The position numbers were made by a program, and so were the translations under genes. A stretch of DNA of 64,000 bases from Curtobacterium sp. Leaf261 (GTDB lineage Bacteria > Actinomycetota > Actinomycetes > Actinomycetales > Microbacteriaceae): assembly GCF_001422205.1 (NCBI RefSeq), contig NZ_LMMJ01000010.1, forward strand, positions 1 to 64,000, given 5' to 3'. Numbering within the stretch: position 1 is the first letter of the stretch; each line of letters opens with the position of its first letter. Positions 1-8,360 of this stretch are shown here, piece after piece. The notes beneath the pieces were generated by a model, which did not search any database, had not been told where the DNA came from, and saw only the letters and a program-made list of their open reading frames with translations.

Positions 1-1
1 C

Positions 2-118
2 ACCACCGTCCACGTCTCCGCCGACGCCGCAGGCCTCCTGAACAAGACCTTCAGCACCGACGCCGTCAAGGCCGGCCTCCTCGTCGGAACCGCCACCATC
101 ACCGCCCAGATCAAGTAA
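2..118 (+). CDS. C-terminal end of an exported or surface protein (partial)
   Basis: Only the last 38 codons are present; the gene begins before the window. The readable tail is rich in Thr, Ala, Val and Gly with alternating hydrophobic residues, as in a beta-sandwich domain of a secreted protein, and ends IKTAA-free at a TAA stop. No membrane anchor or sorting motif follows, so it would be released or form the end of a domain. A strong hairpin follows at 171-205. The family cannot be named from this fragment. Confidence 0.55.
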   Translation, partial: TTVHVSADAAGLLNKTFSTDAVKAGLLVGTATITAQIK

Positions 119-170
119 CCCGGATCCTGTAGCAGCACACCCTCACCAGGGGATCGTCACAGCGATCACA

Positions 171-205
171 CGAAGGCCTCACCGTCGCATGCGGTGGGGC
201 CTTCG
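171..205 (+). terminator. Intrinsic terminator hairpin
   Basis: CGAAGGCC at 171-178 pairs with GGCCTTCG at 198-205, and the stem continues inward through ACCG/CGGT to about 14 pairs with one G-U, closing a 7-base loop. It lies 53 bases after the stop of the partial gene. No T-run follows, as is common in high-GC actinobacteria. Confidence 0.75.
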
Positions 206-257
206 TCCGTGTCCGGAGGATCCGGCTGGTGCCGGCGGCCATCGTGGGCTGGCGCCG

Positions 258-359
258 CCACCGGACTGGAGGGACGGGACCGGCCCGCACCGCTCCTCCA
301 GTCCGTCCCGCCACCGGACTGGAGGGACGGGACCGGCCCGCACCGCGCCTCCAGTCCGG
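258..359. repeat. Two tandem copies of the CTGGAGG inverted-repeat element (family A)
   Basis: Two nearly identical copies of about 50 bases (258-310 and 311-359) each begin CCACCGGACTGGAGGGACGG and end CCTCCAGTCCG. The outer arms CGGACTGGAGG and CCTCCAGTCCG form an 11-bp stem, for example 262-272 with 295-305. The same element recurs at 5706, 6721, 12252, 19251, 19301, 47377 and 47441. It looks like a REP-type or terminator-like extragenic repeat. Confidence 0.8.
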
Positions 360-385
360 ATCCCGCTCCCGTCTACTCGGCGGGC

Positions 386-438
386 TTCCCTGAATCTCCT
401 AACAGGTCCTATGCTTACAGCGCTGTAAACGAGCGCTC
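386..438 (+). promoter_or_regulatory. Promoter with LacI-type palindromic operator ahead of the GH31 gene
   Basis: A perfect 14-bp palindrome, TTACAGCGCTGTAA, sits at 415-428 with the central CG step typical of LacI/GalR operators. It abuts a possible -10 (TATGCT, 410-415) with a weak -35 (TTCCCT, 386-391) 18 bases upstream. GAGCGCTC at 431-438 repeats the core of the operator pair at 22701-22724. Repression of the GH31 gene by a LacI-family protein is inferred; no regulator gene is adjacent. Confidence 0.55.
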
Positions 439-506
439 CTCGAGCGAGCGGATGACCACGGCTCACGCCGGAACGACCGGACGACGACGTCCAGCAGGAG
501 AACCAA

Positions 507-3500
507 TTGCGTCACACACCGACACGCTCGAACCGTCGGCGGGTCCTCGCCGCGATCCTCGTCGCGGCATCGGGCCTCGGCCTCGTCGGGGTCGCCGCGC
601 TCCCGGCAGCAGCGGCAGCACCGCTCGCGAGCCAGACGGTCGTGTCGGGCGACGCCCGCTTCCAGGTCCTCTCGCCGACGCTGATCCGCACGGAACACGC
701 CGTCGACGGAGCGTTCACCGACGACGCGACCTTCAACGCCGTCGGACGTGACGGGTTCCCCGCGACGCCGTTCACCCAGCGCGTCGAGGACGGCTGGCTG
801 ACGATCGACACCGGCTCGATGGTGGTCAGGTACAAGCAGGGCTCCGGCGCCTTCGACCAGCAGAACCTGTCCGTCGCGCTCACCACCGACGCCGGACAGC
901 AGGTGACCGGGACCCCGTGGACCTCGGCGTCCACACCGTCCTGCACCCTCGGCGCACTCTGCGAGGCGGAGTCGCTCGGACTCGAGGGCCTGTCTCCCGC
1001 GACGAACCACACCGGGTTCACCGGGACCGGCTTCGCCGCGGGGTACGAGTCCGTCGGCAACGCGATGACCTTCACGACGACCGTCGCGGCCGCCGACGCC
1101 GGCCAGCGGGACCTCGTGCTCCGCTACGCGAACTCGCAGGGCGGGGACGGACAGGTCACGACCAGGACGCTCAGCGTCGTGGTCGACGACCAGCCCGCCC
1201 GCACGCTGAGCCTCCCGGCGGGGACGAGCTGGGACGACTGGTTGACCGCCTCGACCGGGCTCGACCTGGCAGCGGGGACGCACACCATCCGGATCGAGCG
1301 CGCCGCGTCCGACTCGGGCCAGGTGAACGTCGACAGCCTCGCACTCGTGTCGACCGGTGCCTCCCTGCCCGCGCCGTCACCCACGACGAGCGGCGAGGAC
1401 TGCGCCTTCGGGTCGATCTGCCAGGCCGAGGACGCGGGACGCAGCGGCAACGCGATGACCGCCATGGACCACAACGGGTACGCCGGGACGGGCTTCGCCT
1501 CCGGGCTCTGGGGGCAGGGGTCCGCGCTCACCGAACACGTGACCGGGGTCCCTGCGGCCGGCGACTACGTGCTCCAGGTCCGCTACGCGAACGGACTCCC
1601 CGCGACGCCGACCCTGACCGCGACCACCGGTGCGGCCGCGACCACCGGTGCGGCGGGCACCGCCACGACCACCTCGCTCCCGCCGACCAGCGGGTGGGAC
1701 TACTGGAACACGGTCGCGGTGCCGGTGCACCTGGAGGCGGGTGTGAACGACGTCACCCTCGGCTGCCCGACCGAGGCGAACAACTGCAACGTGAACGTCG
1801 ACACCGTCGCGGCCGTCGCAGCGGACTCGCCGGTCCTCGCCCCACACGCTGCGCTCGGCGGCTACCGTCGCGACCTCGACACCGCGAACGGCACGGTCAG
1901 CACGAACCCCGGGATCCTCTACCAGGACGGCTGGTCGCTCCTCGACGACTCCGCCTCGGCGCTCTACGACACCGCGACCGAGACGGTCCGGCAGCGGCCC
2001 ACCACCGGCGGTGCCGCCGAGCAGGACGGCTACGTGTTCGGGTACGGCAACCACTACACGACCGCGCTCCACGACCTGTCGGTGCTCACCGGCCCGACGA
2101 AGCTCCTGCCGCGCTGGGCCTACGGCGTCTGGTACTCCGAGTACTACGACCGTTCGCAGGCCGACTACTCCGCCATCGCCAAGGAGTTCACGCAGCAGGG
2201 TGTCCCGGTCGACGTCATGGCGATCGACACCGACTACAAGCTCGGCAGCAAGTGGAACGGGTGGGAGGTCGACCCCGCCCGCATCCCGGACATGGCGGCC
2301 CTGCTCGCCGAGTGGCACGCCGAGGGCATCCACAACACCCTCAACATCCACCCCACGATCTCCGCGACCGACCCGAAGTTCGCCGAGGCGCAGGCCACCG
2401 CGAAGGGCAAGCTGACGAAGAGCGGGGACAACTACCTGTTCGACTGGTCCGACCCCGACCAGTTGCAGGCGTACCTCGACCTGCACGAGAGCATCAAGGC
2501 CGACGGGGTCGACAGCTGGTGGCTCGACTGGTGCTGCAGCGAGAACTCGAAGTACTCCGCGAACGGCGTCACCCCCGACGCGTTCATCAACCAGCAGTAC
2601 GCGCAGTACACGGACCAGGCGCTCGGCGGCCGCGGCTTCGCATTCTCGCGGGCGTACGGCTCGCTGACCGCAGGCGGCTACGGCAACCCGCAGGCCGTGG
2701 CGACCGGACCATGGGCCGACAAGCGGACGACGCTGCACTTCACGGGGGACACCACCTCGACGTGGGACATGCTCGCGGCCGAGGTCGGGTACACCCCCGG
2801 TGAATCGGCATCGACCGGCCTCGCGGCGATCAGCCACGACATCGGCGGGCACAACGGCGCGCAGTACGGCATCGCGGGCGCTGAACCCGACTCGACGCAG
2901 CTGCCGGCCGACCTCTACGCCCGGTGGGTGCAGCTCGGGGCGTTCCAGCCCATCGACCGCCTGCACAGCAACCACAGCGACCGGCTGCCGTGGCAGTACC
3001 CGGCCGCCGCGAACGCGTCCGCGTCGAAGTTCCTGAACCTCCGCGAGGACCTCGTCCCCCTGACGTACACCCTCGCGGCGAACGCCACCGCGACGGGCAC
3101 CCCGATCGTCCAGCCGCTCTACCTGCAGTACCCGGACCAGGCCGAGGCGTACGCCAGGGCGGGGTCGGAGTACCTCTACGGGTCCGACGTCCTGGTGGCG
3201 CCGGTCACGACCGCCGGCGACACCGCGACCACGAACGTGTGGTTCCCGGCGGGCAGCAGCTGGACGGACCTGTTCACCGGGACCACCCACCAGGGTGGGA
3301 CGACGGCGGCGGTCACCACGGACCTCCAGTCCATGCCGGTGTTCGTGCGGAGCGGCGGGGTGGTGCCGACACGCACCGACCACGTCGCGAACGACAGCGC
3401 ACCGCTCGACGCGGTCACACTGACGGTGGCCACCGGGGCGAACGGCACGTTCGACCTGCACGAGGACGCCGGTGAGGACGCGACCTCCACCGGCAAGGCC

Positions 3501-4310
3501 ACCCCCGGATCGGCGACCACGGCCGTCCGGTACACCGAGCAGTCCGCCGGCGGATCGCTCGACATCGCTCCGGCGGACGGCTCGTTCGCCGGCCAGGTGG
3601 ACGACCGGGCGTGGACGGCGACCTTCACGAACGCCGATCGGCCGACCTCGGTGACGATCGACGGGTCGGCTGTCCCAGCGACGGCGTGGACCTACGACGC
3701 GGGGACGCGCACCATCACGGTGCCGGTCGCTTCGCGGTCGGTGTCCGAGCGGACGACGGTGGCGTTCTCCACCGCGGCCGTCGCGGCGCCGCAGCTGCAG
3801 GTCGGTTCGCCGTCCGTCGCGGCGGGGACGACGCAGACCGTGTCCGGCAGCGGGTTCCCCGCGGACACCGACGTGGTGCTGACCACCTCGCCGGACGTCG
3901 GTCAGGTGACCGTGCGGACCGACGGGAGCGGCGCCTTCACCGGTTCGCTGCCCGTCTCCGCGACGGCATCGGGTGCGGTCGAGGTGATCGCCTCGGTCGG
4001 TGGGGCCGAGGTCGCGCGGGCGTCGTTCACCGTGACTGCTGCGGCAGGCGGTGGGAACCCCGGCCAGGGCGGAACGCCGGGTCAGGGCGGGAACCCGGGC
4101 CAGGGCGGGACGCCCGGCCAGGGTGGGGCCGGGGGGTCTGGTGTCGGGGTGACACCGGGCGGCTCCGGTCAGGCCGCCGGTGACGATCCGGACCGGAGCG
4201 GCTTGCTCGCCTTCACGGGAGCGGACATCGTGCCGATCGGGCTCATCGCAGCTGCGCTGCTGGCGGCAGGTGGGGTCCTGCTCCGGGTCCGGCGGCGCCG
4301 GTCGAACTAG
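507..4310 (+). CDS. Wall-anchored GH31 family alpha-glycosidase with CBM35-like modules
   Basis: A 1267-residue exported enzyme. An Arg-rich N-terminus and hydrophobic stretch end in AAAAAP near residue 38 (signal peptide). Two carbohydrate-binding, CBM35-like modules lie around residues 150-285 and 298-440, each with a Cys-x-hydrophobic-Cys-x-A-E start. The GH31 barrel follows: the nucleophile is probably D674 in WWLDW and the acid/base D748 in HFTGD. Beta-domains, a Pro/Gly/Gln linker made of short repeats, and a C-terminal LAFTG motif (1234-1238) plus hydrophobic helix and Arg tail mark it as a sortase substrate. It probably cleaves alpha-linked glucan or xyloside outside the cell; the substrate is not readable. 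The ATG follows AGGAG. A palindromic operator lies upstream. Confidence 0.88.
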   Translation: MRHTPTRSNRRRVLAAILVAASGLGLVGVAALPAAAAAPLASQTVVSGDARFQVLSPTLIRTEHAVDGAFTDDATFNAVGRDGFPATPFTQRVEDGWLTIDTGSMVVRYKQGSGAFDQQNLSVALTTDAGQQVTGTPWTSASTPSCTLGALCEAESLGLEGLSPATNHTGFTGTGFAAGYESVGNAMTFTTTVAAADAGQRDLVLRYANSQGGDGQVTTRTLSVVVDDQPARTLSLPAGTSWDDWLTASTGLDLAAGTHTIRIERAASDSGQVNVDSLALVSTGASLPAPSPTTSGEDCAFGSICQAEDAGRSGNAMTAMDHNGYAGTGFASGLWGQGSALTEHVTGVPAAGDYVLQVRYANGLPATPTLTATTGAAATTGAAGTATTTSLPPTSGWDYWNTVAVPVHLEAGVNDVTLGCPTEANNCNVNVDTVAAVAADSPVLAPHAALGGYRRDLDTANGTVSTNPGILYQDGWSLLDDSASALYDTATETVRQRPTTGGAAEQDGYVFGYGNHYTTALHDLSVLTGPTKLLPRWAYGVWYSEYYDRSQADYSAIAKEFTQQGVPVDVMAIDTDYKLGSKWNGWEVDPARIPDMAALLAEWHAEGIHNTLNIHPTISATDPKFAEAQATAKGKLTKSGDNYLFDWSDPDQLQAYLDLHESIKADGVDSWWLDWCCSENSKYSANGVTPDAFINQQYAQYTDQALGGRGFAFSRAYGSLTAGGYGNPQAVATGPWADKRTTLHFTGDTTSTWDMLAAEVGYTPGESASTGLAAISHDIGGHNGAQYGIAGAEPDSTQLPADLYARWVQLGAFQPIDRLHSNHSDRLPWQYPAAANASASKFLNLREDLVPLTYTLAANATATGTPIVQPLYLQYPDQAEAYARAGSEYLYGSDVLVAPVTTAGDTATTNVWFPAGSSWTDLFTGTTHQGGTTAAVTTDLQSMPVFVRSGGVVPTRTDHVANDSAPLDAVTLTVATGANGTFDLHEDAGEDATSTGKATPGSATTAVRYTEQSAGGSLDIAPADGSFAGQVDDRAWTATFTNADRPTSVTIDGSAVPATAWTYDAGTRTITVPVASRSVSERTTVAFSTAAVAAPQLQVGSPSVAAGTTQTVSGSGFPADTDVVLTTSPDVGQVTVRTDGSGAFTGSLPVSATASGAVEVIASVGGAEVARASFTVTAAAGGGNPGQGGTPGQGGNPGQGGTPGQGGAGGSGVGVTPGGSGQAAGDDPDRSGLLAFTGADIVPIGLIAAALLAAGGVLLRVRRRRSN

Positions 4311-4366
4311 GGGGAGGGACCGCCCGCGGACGTCACGTCCGGCGGGTGGTCCCCGTTCGGCCTGGA

Positions 4367-4397
4367 GGCGCGGTGCGGGTCCGTCCCGCACCGCGCC
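4367..4397. terminator. Terminator hairpin between convergent genes
   Basis: GGCGCGGTGCGGG (4367-4379) and CCCGCACCGCGCC (4385-4397) form a perfect 13-bp stem with a 5-base loop. It lies between the plus-strand GH31 stop and the end of the minus-strand small membrane gene, so it could stop transcription from both sides. The left part (CTGGAGG) resembles repeat family A. Confidence 0.75.
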
Positions 4398-4408
4398 GCT
4401 CATGGTCC

Positions 4409-4717
4409 TCAGCGCGAGCGTCGTCCGATGAGCATGCCCGCTCCGAAGGCTCCGAGCGCGGCACCGACCACGGTCAGGACGGAGCCGACGACGAGCGCCG
4501 GGCTGAGGCCCGGCGTGAAGACCGTGTCGCTCAACGGTGCGTAGGCGAACCAGCCGAAGGAGGACACGGGATGGGTCCAGCGGTGGAACAAGACGACGAG
4601 CCCTCCGACGAACATCGCCGAGCCGACCCAGGTCGCGAGGACTGCTGCCACCACGGCTCGTGGTCGTTCTGTGGTCACGCAGCCATCATCGTGCATCCTC
4701 AGGTCCAGGCGGAACAC
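4409..4717 (-). CDS. Small two-helix membrane protein, unknown function
   Basis: About 95-102 residues with two clear hydrophobic segments (AVVAAVLATWVGSAMFVGGL and VVGSVLTVVGAALGAFGAGM) joined by an aromatic loop, ending in Arg-rich GRRSR. This predicts a small inner-membrane protein. The start is uncertain: GTG at 4717 is the longest option, while ATG at 4696 and GTG at 4678 are also in frame and no option has an ideal ribosome-binding site. No family was recognised. It is convergent with the GH31 gene and divergent from the CsbD-like gene. Confidence 0.6.
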   Translation of the reverse strand: MFRLDLRMHDDGCVTTERPRAVVAAVLATWVGSAMFVGGLVVLFHRWTHPVSSFGWFAYAPLSDTVFTPGLSPALVVGSVLTVVGAALGAFGAGMLIGRRSR

Positions 4718-4851
4718 CGCGCCCGATCACCGTCGACGCGCCGCTCGAGCAGGTGAGCGGGGGACAACGCCTGGCAGTGACATCAGGACGTGCGCCTACT
4801 GTCAGCGAGGAGCCGGGATTCCTCGGCGATCGCTTTCGGGAAAGGAACGTC

Positions 4852-5025
4852 ATGTCGCTCGGAGACAAGGCAAAGGACCTCACGCAGAAGGCCGCTGGCC
4901 ACGCTGAGGAGTTCGTCGGCAAGAAGACCGACGACGCAGAGCTCACCGCGCAGGGCCAGAAGGACCAGCACATGGGCGAGGCTCGCAAGAACGTCGAGGA
5001 CGCCAAGGACTCGACGCACGAGTAG
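4852..5025 (+). CDS. CsbD-family stress-response protein
   Basis: A 57-residue, highly charged, hydrophilic protein beginning MSLGDKAKDLTQKAAGHAEE and ending DAKDSTHE. Length and the repeated K-A-E-G pattern fit the CsbD-like family, which is induced by general stress in many bacteria; its molecular role is unknown. The ATG follows GAAAGGAACGTC, a good ribosome-binding site. The gene is monocistronic and closes with a very strong hairpin at 5037-5075. Confidence 0.85.
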   Translation: MSLGDKAKDLTQKAAGHAEEFVGKKTDDAELTAQGQKDQHMGEARKNVEDAKDSTHE

Positions 5026-5036
5026 GTCCCTGCAGC

Positions 5037-5075
5037 ACGACGAAGGCCCGGCAGTTGCTGCCGGGCCTTCGTCGT
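5037..5075. terminator. Strong bidirectional terminator
   Basis: A perfect 18-bp stem (5037-5054 with 5058-5075) with a TTG loop lies 11 bases after the CsbD-like stop. The arm begins ACGACGAAGG. As a perfect palindrome it can also end transcripts from the minus-strand pair to the right. Confidence 0.9.
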
Positions 5076-5134
5076 GTCCGGGAGAGGTTCTCCCCCGGAG
5101 CGCCACCTCTGTGTCAAGGCCGGAGCGGCGAAAG

Positions 5135-5359
5135 TCACCCGTGGTCCGGGATCACGCCGGTCAGGGCCAGGACGACGAAGAGTGTCCCGCCGAGGGCCAG
5201 GAAGACTCCGATCACCCGGACGAAGCGCGGTGTGAGCGGTCGGCCGTTCGCGAGCTGATCGCCACCGATGGACTGTGCCCAGTCGTTCCAGATCGCGATG
5301 ATCACGCCCCAGACGGCGGCGACGGCACCACCGATGCCGAAGATCAGCTGCGGGTTCAT
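5135..5359 (-). CDS. Small two-helix membrane protein
   Basis: 74 residues with two hydrophobic segments (FGIGGAVAAVWGVIIAI and VIGVFLALGGTLFVVLAL) separated by a polar loop. Its ATG overlaps the stop of the upstream gene by ATGA, so the two are translationally coupled and probably work together. No family was recognised; the size and topology suggest a membrane accessory peptide. Confidence 0.7.
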   Translation of the reverse strand: MNPQLIFGIGGAVAAVWGVIIAIWNDWAQSIGGDQLANGRPLTPRFVRVIGVFLALGGTLFVVLALTGVIPDHG

Positions 5360-5592
5360 TCGCCCCGCCGTCGGGCCATCTGCTGCCGGAGGTTCCGGAC
5401 GAACACGACCTCCAAGGCAGCGGTGATGACGAAGACACCGATGCCGAAGAACAGCCTCTCAGAACCGTGACCAGCGGTCAGCGCGCTCACCAGTGACCCG
5501 ACGGCGATCACCCCGCAGACGACGACGTTCCACCAGGCACCGACGACCCCGCCGGGGGTCCGACCCTGCCGATCCATCCACTTCACTGCCAC
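5356..5592 (-). CDS. Small two-helix membrane protein, coupled partner
   Basis: About 73-78 residues with helices in WWNVVVCGVIAVGSLVSAL and LFFGIGVFVITAALEVVFV and a basic tail RQQMARRRGE. The start is either GTG 5592 or ATG 5577; neither has a strong ribosome-binding site and the longer form is given. Its stop overlaps the next ATG (ATGA). Both small proteins resemble unnamed actinobacterial membrane proteins and no activity can be assigned. Confidence 0.65.
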   Translation of the reverse strand: MAVKWMDRQGRTPGGVVGAWWNVVVCGVIAVGSLVSALTAGHGSERLFFGIGVFVITAALEVVFVRNLRQQMARRRGE

Positions 5593-5609
5593 GCCGAGGA
5601 CGCTACTCC

Positions 5610-5643
5610 GGGCCGGTGGGGCCGGTGGGGCCGGTGGGGCCGG
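5610..5643. repeat. 9-bp tandem repeat GGGGCCGGT
   Basis: Three and a half units of a GC-only 9-mer lie just upstream of the two-gene membrane pair, between its start and the hairpin element at 5706. It does not code in a supported frame and is probably a slippage-prone minisatellite. Confidence 0.75.
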
Positions 5644-5705
5644 GAGCGGCGCCGGGGGCGCCTCGAGCGCCGAGGACGTCAACCGACCGCGTACCGGACG
5701 CGTAC

Positions 5706-5749
5706 CGGACTGGAGGCGCGGTTCCAGCCCGAACCGTGCCTCCAGTCCG
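5706..5749. repeat. Family A inverted repeat, best-formed copy
   Basis: CGGACTGGAGGCGCGGTTC (5706-5724) pairs with 5731-5749 over 19 bp with a single wobble and a 6-base loop (CAGCCC). It lies 26 bases beyond the stop of the FBP-type gene at 5775, so it can serve as its terminator. Confidence 0.85.
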
Positions 5750-5774
5750 ATCGTGTCCGGTCGCGACCAGCGGG

Positions 5775-6257
5775 TCAGACGGCCGCGGCGAACGACGCTG
5801 CGCGGAGTTGCAGGTCCTCGATGCGCTGGAAGCGGGCCGCCTCGACGTCGTAGCCCTCGTAGGCCGGCGGTGGGAGCTGCCGGACGTTGTGCGAGCACTG
5901 GAACTCCTCGCAGACGAGGGTGCCGACGGTGTTTCCGTTCCGCCCGGACGGCCCTGACCGCTTCGCGCTGTAGAACACGACGCTGTTCGGCAGTTTGACG
6001 TCCTGGCACCACGAGCACTGCGGGCGGGAGAGCGGGGACGCGTCCGCCTGCCGGAAGAGGATGCCGATGAGCTCTCCGTCGAGCGTCGGGACGATGGCGT
6101 AGGCGCGCTTGCCGATCTTCGGGTCGCGCCACCCGAGGTAGTCGCGCGTCGACCAGTCGATGGTCTCGAAGTCGGCGGGGAGGACGAGGTCGGTCGACTC
6201 CTTGCGGGAGGCGTTGACGAAGGACGCGCGGAGGGACTTCTCCGTGATGGGGAGCAT
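5775..6257 (-). CDS. FBP-domain zinc protein (elongation factor G-binding type)
   Basis: 160 residues from ATG 6257. The N-terminal half holds the WSTRDYLGWRDP block. The C-terminal half has a treble-clef zinc pattern, CSWC near the middle followed later by C and CSH. This matches the FBP family, whose members bind EF-G; fusidic-acid resistance is known for the Firmicute relatives. Here it is a stand-alone cytoplasmic protein that probably acts on the ribosome cycle. ATG 6257 was preferred to the upstream ATG 6305 because the conserved block begins LPITEKSLRASF. The ribosome-binding site is weak (GAAAG). Confidence 0.78.
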   Translation of the reverse strand: MLPITEKSLRASFVNASRKESTDLVLPADFETIDWSTRDYLGWRDPKIGKRAYAIVPTLDGELIGILFRQADASPLSRPQCSWCQDVKLPNSVVFYSAKRSGPSGRNGNTVGTLVCEEFQCSHNVRQLPPPAYEGYDVEAARFQRIEDLQLRAASFAAAV

Positions 6258-6478
6258 GGGTTCGCTTTCGATGACGCTCGGGCGCACGATGACACGGCGC
6301 CGCACGAGCGGGAGGGTTCAGGGGACGACTCGGTCGGCCGCACCGAGGAGCGCGACCGTGGGCGTCAGGCCCTGATGCCGGCGTGGAGAGCGCCGACCAC
6401 CTCCTGGGAAGTCATGGGGCAAGCGTAGCGCGGTCGTGCGTCATGCACAGGAACTGCTCGACTGCGCCGTCGGCCATC

Positions 6479-6522
6479 GGACGTCGGCCGTCGGACGTCG
6501 GACGTCGGACGTCGGCACTCGG
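6479..6522. repeat. 7-bp tandem repeat GGACGTC
   Basis: About five to six imperfect units of GGACGTC (some GGCCGTC) run without interruption. GACGTC is itself a palindrome. It lies in the gene-poor stretch upstream of the FBP-type gene. Confidence 0.8.
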
Positions 6523-6720
6523 CACGAAGCGGCCGAGGCCAGTGCTCCCAATATTCTGGAAGACGAAGCAGAATAGTTGGAGCTCAGGTCAACCGGAGGG
6601 CAGCCGTCCGCGCCGCCTCGAGGATCTCCGCATCGGACGCCAACGCGCGGAAGCACGCTGAAGCCAGGCGCACTGGCCCGAGCCGACGAGCGCGAACACG
6701 CGGCGCCGCCACACCGACGA

Positions 6721-6764
6721 CGGACGGGAGGCCCGTGGCTGCCTCGCACCGTGCCTCCAGTCCG
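6721..6764. repeat. Family A inverted repeat downstream of the MFS gene
   Basis: CGGACGGGAGGC (6721-6732) and GCCTCCAGTCCG (6753-6764) form a 12-bp stem with one mismatch. It begins 32 bases past the end of the minus-strand MFS gene and probably acts as its terminator. Confidence 0.75.
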
Positions 6765-6796
6765 GATGGTGGTCACGCCGTCAGGCGGCCGGCCGG

Positions 6797-8251
6797 TCAG
6801 GCGGTCGCCGGCTCCGGACCCGCTCCCGCCACCGCGCTCCGCTCCTGCCGTCGGTGCGCCGGCATGAACGTCACCGCGACGAGCAGCACCACCGCGACGG
6901 CCGCGATCGCGATGAACACCAGGTGCATCGCCGTCATGAGGCCGGCGCCCTCGGGGACACCCGACGCGTTCAGCCGTACGTGCGAGTTCACGACCGCGCC
7001 GAACACCGCCACGCCGATCGCCGAGCCCATCGACCGCGCGAACATGTTCGTCCCGGTCACCGCCCCGCGCTCGTTGTTCCCCGCCGACGCCTGCGCCGCG
7101 ATGAGCGTGGGCACCGCGGTGAGCCCCATCCCGCCGCCGATCACGAAGCAGAACACCGCGACGAGCCAGATCGGCGACTCCGCAGCGAGGGTGATCGTCA
7201 GCACCGCGCCGACGAGCACGAGTGTCGCCCCGATCATCGAGGTCACCCGGAACCCCCACCGCAGGTAGAAGCGTCCGGCCTGCGACGCCGAGATCGGCCA
7301 GCCGAGTGTCAGGGCAGCGAGGGCGAACCCGGCGATCAGGGCTGAGGCACCGAGGACGTCCTGCGCGTAGATCGGCACGTACGTCGACAGGCCCATCACG
7401 ATGACGCCGATCACGAGCGAGGCGATCGTCGACGCGAGCACCACGCGCCGCCGCAGCAGGCCGAGGTTGAAGATGGGATGCTCCACCCGGAGCTCGACCA
7501 CCACGAACGCGATGAGCAGGGCGGCTGCGGCAGCGAAGATGCCGACGCTCGCGGGGGAGTTCCAGGCCCAGGTCGTGCCGCCCTCGAGGAGTCCGAGCAG
7601 CAGGGCTGTCGTCCCGCCGGCGAGGAGGCCCGCACCGAGGAAGTCGATCCGCTCGCGCGACACCGCGTGGGCGCTCTCCTTGTACGCACGGAAGAGCATG
7701 AAGCCCGCGATGAGTGCGAGCGGGATGTTGATCCAGAAGATCCAGCGCCAGGCCCCGAGCTCGCTGAAGAGCCCGCCGAGCGTCGGACCCACCACGGACG
7801 CGATGCCCCACACCGACGCGAGGTAGCCCTGGGTCTTCGCGCGCTCCTCGAGCGTGTAGATGTCGCTGGTGATCGTCATCGAGATCGGCAGGACCGCGCC
7901 GGCACCGAGCCCCTGGACCACACGGGCGCCGATGAGCACCGGCATCGACCAGGCTGCGCCGCAGAGGACCGAGCCGACGAGGAACAGGCCGATCCCGAGG
8001 AGCAGGAGGCGCTTTCGTCCGAGGACGTCGGCGAGCTTGCCGTAGATCGGGACGCTCACCGCCTGCGCGAGGAGGTAGACCGAGAACAGCCACGGGAGTT
8101 GCTGGAAGTGGCCGAGGTCACGGGCGATCGAGGACGACGCCGTCGCGATGATCGTCGAGTCGAGCGCCACCAGGGCGGTGGCGAGCATGAGGGCGAGGAG
8201 GATCGGTCCACGCTCGGAGCGCAGGCCGACCCCGCTTGATCGTTCGGACAT
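6797..8251 (-). CDS. DHA2-family multidrug efflux MFS transporter
   Basis: 484 residues with about 14 hydrophobic helices. Motif A is seen as GKLADVLGRKRLLLLG in the second loop, and motif C-like GxxxGPxxGG as SVVGPTLGGLF; both are typical of proton-driven drug:H+ antiporters. It should sit in the cell membrane and export a hydrophobic or cationic toxic compound. ATG 8251 (MSERSSG) was chosen over upstream starts because GGATGG precedes it and homologues begin here. The TetR gene just upstream on the same strand is the likely regulator, and half of a family A repeat lies between them at 8303-8318. Confidence 0.88.
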   Translation of the reverse strand: MSERSSGVGLRSERGPILLALMLATALVALDSTIIATASSSIARDLGHFQQLPWLFSVYLLAQAVSVPIYGKLADVLGRKRLLLLGIGLFLVGSVLCGAAWSMPVLIGARVVQGLGAGAVLPISMTITSDIYTLEERAKTQGYLASVWGIASVVGPTLGGLFSELGAWRWIFWINIPLALIAGFMLFRAYKESAHAVSRERIDFLGAGLLAGGTTALLLGLLEGGTTWAWNSPASVGIFAAAAALLIAFVVVELRVEHPIFNLGLLRRRVVLASTIASLVIGVIVMGLSTYVPIYAQDVLGASALIAGFALAALTLGWPISASQAGRFYLRWGFRVTSMIGATLVLVGAVLTITLAAESPIWLVAVFCFVIGGGMGLTAVPTLIAAQASAGNNERGAVTGTNMFARSMGSAIGVAVFGAVVNSHVRLNASGVPEGAGLMTAMHLVFIAIAAVAVVLLVAVTFMPAHRRQERSAVAGAGPEPATA

Positions 8252-8360
8252 GGAACCATCCAAGCGTGAACCACGCCGGTCCATTCCGCGCCAGCCGCGC
8301 ACCGCACTGGAGGGACGGTGCGCGCCCGCCACGGACCGCACGTCGAGCGCGGTGCCGGTC

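Larger units (their letters stand above)
6258..6796. other. Gene-poor 540-base stretch with repeats
   Basis: No convincing gene was found. It holds a GGACGTC tandem repeat (6479-6522), a family A hairpin (6721-6764), and a 16-codon minus-strand frame (6415-6365, MTSQEVVGALHAGIRA) without a ribosome-binding site that might be a leader peptide or a remnant. The stretch around 6545-6585 is locally AT-rich and may hold a promoter, but hexamers are not clear. Confidence 0.6.

Noticed and set aside
1377-4403. Open frame of 1008 codons on the minus strand opposite the GH31 gene
   Set aside because: Arg/Gly/Val-rich low-complexity translation typical of antisense frames in high-GC DNA; the plus strand has clear GH31 motifs.
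6365-6415. 16-codon minus-strand frame MTSQEVVGALHAGIRA
   Set aside because: No ribosome-binding site and no attenuator-type structure; kept only as a remark.
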